Source: Flavobacterium fragile (lineage in GTDB: Bacteria; Bacteroidota; Bacteroidia; Flavobacteriales; Flavobacteriaceae). Taken from it: a stretch of 64,000 nucleotides of DNA. The translations under genes were made by a program, and so were the position numbers. The notes below the pieces were generated by a model. The model was not told the origin of the DNA. It was given only the letters and a program-made list of their open reading frames with translations, and did no database searches. The stretch lies in the NCBI RefSeq assembly GCF_023634865.1, contig NZ_JAMLJN010000010.1, forward strand, positions 36,766 through 100,765, written 5' to 3'. Shown here in pieces: positions 46,415-53,683 of the stretch. Position 1 is the stretch's first letter, and each line of letters starts with the position of its first letter.

Positions 46415-46790
46415 AGTCTTCATCTTCTTCGTCATCAACGTCATCAGAATCTTCGGTGTCTTCTATATCATCAGAATCGTTTACCATATCATCATCATCG
46501 TCTTCTTCGATATCTAAATCTTTAAGCCCTGCAATCTTTTCGTCTGGTACTACAACATCAACAATGATATCGTCTTCCTCGTAATTTTCGATTCTATCTG
46601 CTAATTTAGTACTTACTTTAACTAAATAAATAGTATCTTCTGTTCGCACTTCAACAGCTTCAACTGTTTCATTTTTAGCATTTTTGAAACGTATAACATC
46701 TGAATCATCGTAACCGTCAGGAAATTTCTCAACTAGTAAGGTTAAAATTTCATTTGTCAATTTAGCGTAGTCAACAATAACTCTTTTCAT
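46413..46790 (-). CDS. Conserved flavobacterial protein with Asp/Glu-rich tail
   Basis: The 125-residue cytoplasmic protein has a compact N-terminal part (MKRVIVDYAKLTNEILTLLV to about 85) that predicts mixed alpha/beta, with VEAVEVRTEDTIYLVKVSTK. The last 35 residues are almost wholly Asp and Glu. I recall close relatives in other flavobacteria but no function. The acidic tail could contact basic proteins such as ribosomal or DNA-binding proteins. It lies 86 nt past the deoxyhypusine-synthase-like gene and has its own terminator. Confidence 0.75.
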   Translation of the reverse strand: MKRVIVDYAKLTNEILTLLVEKFPDGYDDSDVIRFKNAKNETVEAVEVRTEDTIYLVKVSTKLADRIENYEEDDIIVDVVVPDEKIAGLKDLDIEEDDDDDMVNDSDDIEDTEDSDDVDDEEDED

Positions 46791-46876
46791 CGGGTGGTTT
46801 TTAATCTAGTAATTTCGTCAAATTTAATATGCATAACTTATATTTTCAAGTAAAATGTAATATTTTTTAAAAAAAA

Positions 46877-47851
46877 TTACCAACCTAAAACATAAGCAAA
46901 TATTAACGGCGCAACTATCGTAGCATCAGACTCTACAATGAACTTTGGTGTTGTGATATCTAATTTACCCCATGTGATTTTTTCGTTTGGAACAGCACCT
47001 GAATACGATCCATAACTAGTTGTTGAGTCAGAAATCTGACAGAAATAGCTCCAAAAAGGGATGTCATGCATTTCCATATCTTGATATAGCATAGGAACTA
47101 CACAAATAGGGAAGTCTCCTGCGATACCTCCGCCGATTTGGAAGAAACCTACTCCTTTTCCTGCACAATTTTTAGGGTACCAATCTGCTAACCACATCAT
47201 ATATTCAATACCGCTTTTCATTGTAGTAGCTTTGAATTCTCCCTTGATACAGTAAGAAGAGAAAATGTTACCCATTGTACTGTCTTCCCATCCTGGTACT
47301 ACAATTGGTAAATTCTTTTCTGCAGCAGCAACCATCCATGAATCCTTTGGGTCGATTTCGTAATATTGCTCTAAAACTCCTGAATTAATCATTTGGTACA
47401 TGAATTCATGCGGGAAATAACGTTCTCCCTTAGAATCTGCATTGTTCCAAATATCATATAAATGTTGTTGTAATCTTCTAAAAGCTTCTTCTTCAGGAAT
47501 ACAAGTATCCGTTACACGGTTATAATGATTTTCTAATAAATCCCATTCCTCTTGTGGAGATAAATCTCTGTAATTTGGAACTCTTTTATAAGAATTATGA
47601 GCTACCAAGTTCATGATATCCTCTTCTAAATTAGCACCTGTACAAGAAATGATGTGTACTTTGTCTTGACGAATCATTTCGGCCAATGATTTTCCTAATT
47701 CAGCTGTACTCATGGCACCCGCTAATGTTATCATCATTTTTCCGTCTGCTAATAAATGTTCTTCATATCCTTTGGCAGCATCAACTAATGCGGCAGAGTT
47801 AAAGTGAAGATAATGTTTCTCGATAAACTGACTAATAGGTCCTTTGCTCAT
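46877..47851 (-). CDS. Deoxyhypusine-synthase-family protein
   Basis: The 324-residue NAD-dependent aminobutyl-transfer fold has MMITLAGAMSTAELGKSLAE, IISCTGANLEEDIMNL, GVGFFQIGGGIAGDFPI and the active-site Lys296 in ITWGKLD. Archaea and eukaryotes use it to modify eIF5A, but bacteria have no hypusine. Bacterial members have been shown or proposed to make homospermidine or related polyamines. Its start is 11 nt past the stop of the arginine decarboxylase gene, so a polyamine role is likely. The exact product cannot be told from sequence. Confidence 0.9.
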   Translation of the reverse strand: MSKGPISQFIEKHYLHFNSAALVDAAKGYEEHLLADGKMMITLAGAMSTAELGKSLAEMIRQDKVHIISCTGANLEEDIMNLVAHNSYKRVPNYRDLSPQEEWDLLENHYNRVTDTCIPEEEAFRRLQQHLYDIWNNADSKGERYFPHEFMYQMINSGVLEQYYEIDPKDSWMVAAAEKNLPIVVPGWEDSTMGNIFSSYCIKGEFKATTMKSGIEYMMWLADWYPKNCAGKGVGFFQIGGGIAGDFPICVVPMLYQDMEMHDIPFWSYFCQISDSTTSYGSYSGAVPNEKITWGKLDITTPKFIVESDATIVAPLIFAYVLGW

Positions 47852-47862
47852 TACTTTTTGTT

Positions 47863-49272
47863 TTATTGTTCTTTTTTCTTGTTGTATCCTAAAATTTCTA
47901 AAACATCCTCGGCTTTTTGTTGCTCGGAAAATACCTCGGTTGCAATAATTCCGTTTTTGTCTTTATCTATTAAAATATGTTTTGGTTGTGGTAAAATGCA
48001 ATGACTTATACCTCCAAATCCTCCAATGGTTTCTTGATATGCGCCTGTATTGAAGAATCCAATATATAAAGGTTTTTCTTTATTGTATTTTGGTAAATAG
48101 ACTGCATTCATGTGTTGTTCCGAATTGTAATAATCATCGCCATCACATGTTAACCCACCCAATAACACTCTTTCATACGTGTCGTTCCATCGATTCACTG
48201 CCATCATAACAAATCGCTTGTTAATTGCCCAAGTGTCAGGTAAAGTAGTGATGAATGAGGAATCAATCATGTTCCAATTCTCTCTGTCGTTTTGTTTCTT
48301 TTGATATAAAACTTGGTAGATAGCACCTCCAGCTTCACCCACGGTAAATGACCCAAATTCAGTAAAGATGTGAGGAACAGGAACTTCCGCATCATCACAT
48401 GCAATTTTAATCTGATTTAAGATTTCATCAACCATATATTGATAATCATAGTCAAAGGCTAGTGAATTCTTAATAGGGAAGCCACCACCAATGTTCAAAC
48501 TATCTAATGAAGGACATTCTTTTTTCAAAGCAATGTACACTTTCATACATTTTAATAATTCATTCCAATAATAGGCAGTATCACGGATACCAGCATTAAT
48601 AAAGAAGTGAAGCATTTTTACTTCAACTTTTTTATTATCAGCAATTTGTTTTCTATAAAAAGGTAAAATATCCTTGTATCCAATTCCTAAACGAGACGTA
48701 TAAAATTCAAACTTTGGCGATTCTTCTGCTGCAATACGAATTCCAATTTTGAATTTTCCTTCAATTTGCTCTTGAAGTAAATCAAGCTCTTCGAAATTAT
48801 CAATTACAGGAATGGTGTTTTTATGACCATTGTTGATTAAACGGGCAATATTAGTAATGTATTGGTCACGTTTGAAACCATTACATACGATAAAAGTGTT
48901 TTTATTAATTTTTCCTTCTTCCATTAATCTTTCAACAATATTGATGTCAAAAGCGGAAGAGGTTTCAATATGGATATTATTTTTTAAAGCTTCGTTAAGA
49001 ATAAATTCAAAATGGGAACTTTTAGTACAATAGCAGTAAAAATATTTGGCTTCGTAACCATGTTTTTCCATCGAATTTCTAAACCACATTTTAGCGCGAT
49101 TGATATTCTGTGAAATTTTTGGCAAATAGGTAAACTTCAACGGTGTACCATATTCTTCAACTAACTTCATTAAGTCGATACCATGAAAATGAAGATTATC
49201 TTTATTAAGGGTAAATTCTTCTTGAGGAAAATAAAAAGTTTGATTGATTAAGTCGTAATATTTAGTGTTCAT
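47863..49272 (-). CDS. speA: Arginine decarboxylase (fold III PLP enzyme)
   Basis: The 469-residue alanine-racemase-fold decarboxylase has the PLP lysine in FYCYCTKSSHFEF (Lys84). It also has the phosphate-binding LNIGGGFPIK, then HIFTEFGSFTVGEAG, and the active-site GGLTCDGDD with late FFNTGAYQ. It is shorter than E. coli SpeA (658) and lacks the inserted helical bundle, which is the Bacteroidota form. It would make agmatine as the first step of polyamine synthesis. A deoxyhypusine-synthase-like gene follows by 11 nt. No agmatinase gene is in the window. Confidence 0.88.
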   Translation of the reverse strand: MNTKYYDLINQTFYFPQEEFTLNKDNLHFHGIDLMKLVEEYGTPLKFTYLPKISQNINRAKMWFRNSMEKHGYEAKYFYCYCTKSSHFEFILNEALKNNIHIETSSAFDINIVERLMEEGKINKNTFIVCNGFKRDQYITNIARLINNGHKNTIPVIDNFEELDLLQEQIEGKFKIGIRIAAEESPKFEFYTSRLGIGYKDILPFYRKQIADNKKVEVKMLHFFINAGIRDTAYYWNELLKCMKVYIALKKECPSLDSLNIGGGFPIKNSLAFDYDYQYMVDEILNQIKIACDDAEVPVPHIFTEFGSFTVGEAGGAIYQVLYQKKQNDRENWNMIDSSFITTLPDTWAINKRFVMMAVNRWNDTYERVLLGGLTCDGDDYYNSEQHMNAVYLPKYNKEKPLYIGFFNTGAYQETIGGFGGISHCILPQPKHILIDKDKNGIIATEVFSEQQKAEDVLEILGYNKKKEQ

Positions 49273-49425
49273 TTTTATTGAAAATAAGATTTAAATTAAA
49301 AAAGCTCAAATGTTTTTACGTGTTAAATCGATATTTTTCAAACTCTAATATTTGCAAATCGAATCAAAAGTTTCTCACTAAAAGTTTTCGATTGCGCGAA
49401 TAAATCAATAATGTGAAAACAAAAA

Positions 49426-49539
49426 ATGGAAAAGAAAAAACGGTCAATAATAGACAAGTCAGCATTCCTATTATTAAGAACCCTGTTAAAATTACTTGTA
49501 TTATTGTTTTCTTTCATTGGCGCAAAGTTAAAAAATTAA
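49426..49539 (+). CDS. Candidate 37-residue hydrophobic membrane peptide
   Basis: This short ORF is within the 301-bp gap between speA and aroB. It reads MEKKKRSIIDKS, then AFLLLRTLLKLLVLLFSFIG and AKLKN, a Lys-rich N-terminus and one membrane helix. The start ATG is clear but there is no obvious TAnnTTTG element ahead. The opposite strand has no equivalent frame. Chance ORFs of this length occur in AT-rich DNA, so the call is tentative. I see nothing else in the gap. Confidence 0.3.
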   Translation: MEKKKRSIIDKSAFLLLRTLLKLLVLLFSFIGAKLKN

Positions 49540-49573
49540 ATGGCTAATGTGGATAGAAAATGATAAAAAAAAA

Positions 49574-50641
49574 CTACCTTGAATAATCTTCAAAAGCATT
49601 GACAATCAATTGTTTGTCTGTTGATTGGTTAATTTTTATTTTTCCAATTCCGTCAAGTAGGGAAAATTGCACTTTTCCGAATTCATTTTTTTTATCAAAA
49701 ATCAACAAATCTTGTATGTTTTTTATGTCTTCCGAGTCAAATTCAATACGCTCGTAAATGTCCTTAATAATGTATTTAATTTCATGATATTCATCATGGG
49801 TTAACAATCCTTTTTCTCTAGAAATATAGCTTTCCAGAATCATTCCTACAGCAATTGCTTCCCCGTGAAGAAGTGGTGATTTATTTTTTTTATCTAAAAA
49901 ATAACTTTCGATGGCATGTCCTAAAGTGTGCCCAAAATTGAGTGCTTTTCGAATTCCATTTTCGTTTAAATCTTGAGAAACAATGGTGTTTTTAATTTCA
50001 ATAGATCGATGAATTAATGTGTTTAAATAATCTGTATTTAAGTTATTTAGATTTTTAAATTGATTCCAGTATTCTTTATCAAAAATCAATCCGTGTTTGA
50101 GCATCTCGGCTAAACCTGAACGCATTTCCTTTTGAGATAAAGTACTTAGAAATTCGGTGTCAACTAGCACTGCTTTCGGTTCACGAATTACTCCAATTTG
50201 ATTTTTTAAATTTCCTAAATCTATGCCGTTTTTACCACCTACTGAAGCATCAACCATGGCTAATAAAGTAGTTGGAACATTAATGAAGTCAATTCCTCTT
50301 TTAAAAGTACAAGCAACAAACCCACCCAAATCGGTAATGACACCGCCACCTAAGTTGATTATAATACTTTTTCTATCAGCACCCAATTCAGATAGAGCCG
50401 ACCATACTTCAAAACAAGTTGTTATGTTTTTATGAATTTCACCAGCTTCTAATTCAATAATTTCTAATTCAATTTCTGTAGTTAGATTATTTAAAAAATG
50501 AGAAAGACAATATTGTGACGTATTTTCATCTACCAAAATAAAAATTTTTGAATACTGTGCCGGTAGCAAGTATGTGGCTAATTTTTCATAACCCAATTCA
50601 TTGAAAAATATGGAATAGTTAGTAGCTGCTATAGTTTGCAT
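49574..50641 (-). CDS. aroB: 3-dehydroquinate synthase
   Basis: The 355-residue enzyme converts DAHP to 3-dehydroquinate in the shikimate pathway. Motifs: the NAD-binding NLGGGVITDLGGFVACTFKR, NVPTTLLAMVDASVGGKNG and the zinc-binding HGEAIAVGM with NFGHTLGHAIE. Full length. It has its own upstream region, shared with the divergent proline dehydrogenase gene. Confidence 0.97.
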   Translation of the reverse strand: MQTIAATNYSIFFNELGYEKLATYLLPAQYSKIFILVDENTSQYCLSHFLNNLTTEIELEIIELEAGEIHKNITTCFEVWSALSELGADRKSIIINLGGGVITDLGGFVACTFKRGIDFINVPTTLLAMVDASVGGKNGIDLGNLKNQIGVIREPKAVLVDTEFLSTLSQKEMRSGLAEMLKHGLIFDKEYWNQFKNLNNLNTDYLNTLIHRSIEIKNTIVSQDLNENGIRKALNFGHTLGHAIESYFLDKKNKSPLLHGEAIAVGMILESYISREKGLLTHDEYHEIKYIIKDIYERIEFDSEDIKNIQDLLIFDKKNEFGKVQFSLLDGIGKIKINQSTDKQLIVNAFEDYSR

Positions 50642-50705
50642 AAAAAAATGTAAATATTGACTGCAAAATACGTCATTTTTTATTTATTATTCGATATCAG
50701 TGGCG

Positions 50706-50713
50706 TATATTTG
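50706..50713 (+). promoter_or_regulatory. -7 element of the proline dehydrogenase gene
   Basis: A perfect TATATTTG lies 23 nt before the ATG at 50736. No -33 TTG is at normal spacing. Confidence 0.55.
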
Positions 50714-50735
50714 TAACACTTTATATTAAATCATA

Positions 50736-51902
50736 ATGAAAACACTATTTAATAATACAGAAGTTGCTTTTGCTTTAAAAAGCGACACCGAATTAGAGAG
50801 AGCTTACTTCTTATTCAAGTTAATCGATAGTCAACCATTAGTAAAAATCGGGACCGCTGTTACCAACTTTGCTTTGAAAGCCCATTTACCGGTTGAAGGA
50901 TTAATTCGTTCTACTGTGTTTGATCATTTTTGTGGAGGTGTTAATGAAACCGATTGCTTAAGTGTAGTAGATAAAATGTACACTAAAGGAGTTTCTTCAG
51001 TTCTAGATTATTCTGTAGAGGGTAAAGAGGAAGAAGCACAATTTGATGCAGCATTGAACATGACGTTAAAAACGATTGAATTTGCTAGAGAGAGAGAAGC
51101 GATACCTTTTGCAGTTTTTAAACCAACAGGATTTGGCCGTTTAGCCTTGTATGAAAAAGTAGGTGAGAAGGCATATTTAACCGAAAACGAACAAAAAGAA
51201 TGGAACAGAATAATCGAACGTTTTGATATTGCTTGTAAAACTGCTTTTGAAAAAGACGTTTTGTTATTGATTGATGCAGAAGAAACATGGATGCAGGATG
51301 CAGCCGATGCTATAGTAACGGATATGATGAAAAAATACAACAAACAAAAAGCCGTTATTTTTAATACATTACAAATGTATCGTTGGGATCGCTTAGACTA
51401 TTTAAAGCAACTTCATGAACAAGCTAAAGTTGAGGGTTTTTTCATTGGAATGAAGTTAGTTCGCGGTGCTTACATGGAAAAGGAAAACGAAAGAGCAGCA
51501 GAACGTGGAGTGAAATCACCTATTTGTGTTTCTAAAGAAGCTACAGATATTAATTATGATGCTGCTGTTGCTTACATGGTTAACCATATTGACATCATGG
51601 CAATCTTTGCAGGAACACATAATGAAGAGAGCTCTTATAAACTCATGCAGTTAATGGAAGAAAAAGGAATCGCTAAAGATGATAAGCGAATTTTCTTTGG
51701 ACAATTATTAGGAATGAGTGATAACATCAGTTTTAATTTAGCTTCTGAAGGATACAATGTAGCTAAATATCTACCCTTTGGACCCGTTAGAGATGTAATG
51801 CCTTACTTAATAAGAAGAGCAGAAGAGAATACTTCTGTTGCAGGTCAAACCAGTAGAGAATTGACTTTGATTAAGAGAGAGCGAGAAAGAAGAAAGTTAT
51901 AA
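50736..51902 (+). CDS. Proline dehydrogenase
   Basis: The 388-residue FAD enzyme oxidises proline to pyrroline-5-carboxylate. Characteristic parts: VLLLIDAEETWMQDAAD, FFIGMKLVRGAYMEKE (the KLVRGAY motif), FGQLLGMSDNISFNLA and PYLIRRAEENTS with the Arg pair that holds proline. It is the monofunctional form without the aldehyde dehydrogenase part of PutA, so P5C dehydrogenase must be encoded elsewhere. It stands alone. Confidence 0.95.
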   Translation: MKTLFNNTEVAFALKSDTELERAYFLFKLIDSQPLVKIGTAVTNFALKAHLPVEGLIRSTVFDHFCGGVNETDCLSVVDKMYTKGVSSVLDYSVEGKEEEAQFDAALNMTLKTIEFAREREAIPFAVFKPTGFGRLALYEKVGEKAYLTENEQKEWNRIIERFDIACKTAFEKDVLLLIDAEETWMQDAADAIVTDMMKKYNKQKAVIFNTLQMYRWDRLDYLKQLHEQAKVEGFFIGMKLVRGAYMEKENERAAERGVKSPICVSKEATDINYDAAVAYMVNHIDIMAIFAGTHNEESSYKLMQLMEEKGIAKDDKRIFFGQLLGMSDNISFNLASEGYNVAKYLPFGPVRDVMPYLIRRAEENTSVAGQTSRELTLIKRERERRKL

Positions 51903-51939
51903 TTTTTTCTTAAAACTCAATTCTATTTATTAAAAATAC

Positions 51940-51947
51940 TATATTTG
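51940..51947 (+). promoter_or_regulatory. -7 element of the T9SS cargo gene
   Basis: A perfect TATATTTG lies 25 nt before the ATG at 51972 and overlaps the longer frame that opens at 51945. Confidence 0.6.
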
Positions 51948-51971
51948 ATATTAATTACTAATCTTTATTTT

Positions 51972-52991
51972 ATGAAAAAAACTTTACTTTTTTTAAGCTT
52001 ATTAGCTTCTTCTATTTCCTTTTCTCAGGTTTTACAATCTGAAAACTTTGATGGTTTAAATTTAGGTAATATTGGAACAGATGTAACAGGTGTTACTGCT
52101 GGACAAGGTGGATGGTTAACTGCTAATGGGACAAATTCTGATTATCAGATAGTTTCTGAAACTACTGGTAAATCTTTTCAACTTACAGGGTCTAATACTG
52201 CAACTGGAACTCGTTACATGTGGAAAAGTGATTTACCAACAGCTTGGGCAGCTAGAACTTCAGGAAATAATATCATAAATACAGAATTTGATTTATTTAC
52301 TGGTGGACCTACAACATCTAAAAACACTGCAAGAGTTTACATTTTTAATAGTGACGGAAGTGTTGTATTGGCTGGTTTGTCTTTTAATTTAGAAACTAAG
52401 GCTATTTCAGGGATAGCTTATTTTGATCCTAATAATGGAGGTGTTAATCCTGTAGGAACTTATTCATTTAATTTAGGAACTTCAAATGCAGTACTTAATT
52501 TAACATCAAATACTTGGGTTAGAATGGGGATTTCTTACAATACTGTAACTCGTGAAGTTGTTTGGAAAGGCCCAGGATTTTATGCTGGTCTAACCGGAGC
52601 TATACCTGCGACGGGGACAGTTCAACCTAGAGAAGTTGATTTCCTTATGGGAGCAGGAACTGCTAATGCATTAGCAGGAGTAACTAAATTCGATAATTTT
52701 GTAGTTTATGCAAATAATGTAGAGAGTTTGTTAGGAACAGAAAACTTTCAAAATACTAATTTAGAATCGATATCAATTTACCCTAACCCAGCTACAAACG
52801 TTTTAAATATCTCTAACGTTAACAACTACGAAATCAAAAATATTTCAGTTGTTGATATCAACGGAAGAGTGGTTAAAAACGAATCAGGTGCTATGACTCA
52901 AATCAATGTTTCTGATTTAAATGCTGGAGTTTACTTTGTAACTATCGAAGCTGCAGAAGGAAAAATTACTAAGAAGTTTATCAAACAATAA
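51972..52991 (+). CDS. Secreted protein with T9SS type A sorting domain
   Basis: The 339-residue product has a signal peptide (MKKTLLFLSLLASSISFSQ) and a body of about 240 residues rich in Gly, Thr and Asn. The body starts QSENFDGLNLGNIGTDVTG, a jellyroll-like pattern seen in secreted Bacteroidota carbohydrate or adhesin modules. From about 265 it ends in a sorting domain: ISIYPNPATNVLNISN, ISVVDINGRVVKNE, DLNAGVYFVTIE and KKFIKQ. The catalytic function, if any, is unknown. It ends at a strong bidirectional terminator. Confidence 0.85.
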   Translation: MKKTLLFLSLLASSISFSQVLQSENFDGLNLGNIGTDVTGVTAGQGGWLTANGTNSDYQIVSETTGKSFQLTGSNTATGTRYMWKSDLPTAWAARTSGNNIINTEFDLFTGGPTTSKNTARVYIFNSDGSVVLAGLSFNLETKAISGIAYFDPNNGGVNPVGTYSFNLGTSNAVLNLTSNTWVRMGISYNTVTREVVWKGPGFYAGLTGAIPATGTVQPREVDFLMGAGTANALAGVTKFDNFVVYANNVESLLGTENFQNTNLESISIYPNPATNVLNISNVNNYEIKNISVVDINGRVVKNESGAMTQINVSDLNAGVYFVTIEAAEGKITKKFIKQ

Positions 52992-53013
52992 TTTCTATAG
53001 AATAGTCTAAATT

Positions 53014-53046
53014 AAAAACGACCAGTGTTTACTGGTCGTTTTTTTT
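53014..53046. terminator. Bidirectional terminator
   Basis: A 13-bp stem around ACGACCAGT / ACTGGTCGT (53014-53026 and 53031-53043) with loop GTTT ends in T-runs both ways. It overlaps the 3' end of the small membrane-protein gene. Confidence 0.9.
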
Positions 53047-53172
53047 CTTTTTGTCGGAATTCATCATCAGCATAATAGCGCCTACTAAACCTAGAATGAC
53101 TAGTAAAAAAACAGCAATCATTATAAAGGCTCCGTTACTATGCGAATAAAGAGGGAACATCAAATTTGTCAT
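53029..53172 (-). CDS. Small single-pass membrane protein (47 residues)
   Basis: This short gene reads MTNLMFPLYSHSNGAF, then IMIAVFLLVILGLVGAIMLM and MNSDKKKKNDQ. It is one membrane helix with a Lys-rich cytoplasmic tail. Support: a perfect TATATTTG -7 element at 53196-53203 on its own strand, start codon 24 nt below it, and a terminator overlapping its end. I do not recognise a named family. Small membrane proteins of this sort often modulate a larger partner, but none is evident; the DCC-family gene upstream has its own start. Confidence 0.7.
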   Translation of the reverse strand: MTNLMFPLYSHSNGAFIMIAVFLLVILGLVGAIMLMMNSDKKKKNDQ

Positions 53173-53195
53173 AGTTTCAAAAGTTTGAATTTAGA

Positions 53196-53203
53196 CAAAT
53201 ATA
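53196..53203 (-). promoter_or_regulatory. -7 element of the 47-residue membrane-protein gene
   Basis: On the minus strand this is a perfect TATATTTG, placed 24 nt upstream of the ATG at 53172. Confidence 0.55.
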
Positions 53204-53244
53204 AAGGTTAACTTTTGTTTATTAACTGATAATTATCATATTGA

Positions 53245-53667
53245 CTAGTCTAAAAATTTATCTTTCAGATCTGCAGAAGGAATAAGACAAGCTTCTTTTT
53301 TACCATACCACTTGTATCTGTTTTTCGCTACATAATCGTAAACAAAATCTCTTAATCCCGTTGGTAGTATCGTAAAAACAGTTGCTAAAGTAAAAATTCC
53401 ACTCAAACCTTTTGCAATTTCTAGAGCTGCGGTTGATTTGTAATAATAAGAAACACCGGGCTCGTACAGAACAATACTGTCTATATGTGCAGGATTTATT
53501 CCGATGTGTTTTAAGATTTTTTCTCCTAATTCCGATTGAAGTGAAGCAAAACGGAACACATCTTTTTTATCGTGCTTAATAACATATTGTACTGAAGCAT
53601 CGCACAAATTGCAAACGCCATCAAACAAAATGATTTTTTTATCTTTTGGTAAGTCGTTTATTTCCAT
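53245..53667 (-). CDS. Thiol-disulfide oxidoreductase, DCC family (DUF393)
   Basis: The 140-residue protein has the DCC signature IILFDGVCNLCDASVQYV, with Cys19 and Cys22 in a CxxC arrangement and the preceding Asp. It further has FRFASLQSELG and SIVLYEPGVSYYYKSTAAL, then a hydrophobic tail region. The family is thioredoxin-like, and its physiological target is unknown. It follows mutS2 by 16 nt, so it is probably transcribed with it. Confidence 0.92.
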   Translation of the reverse strand: MEINDLPKDKKIILFDGVCNLCDASVQYVIKHDKKDVFRFASLQSELGEKILKHIGINPAHIDSIVLYEPGVSYYYKSTAALEIAKGLSGIFTLATVFTILPTGLRDFVYDYVAKNRYKWYGKKEACLIPSADLKDKFLD

Positions 53668-53683
53668 ACTATATTTTCAAATA

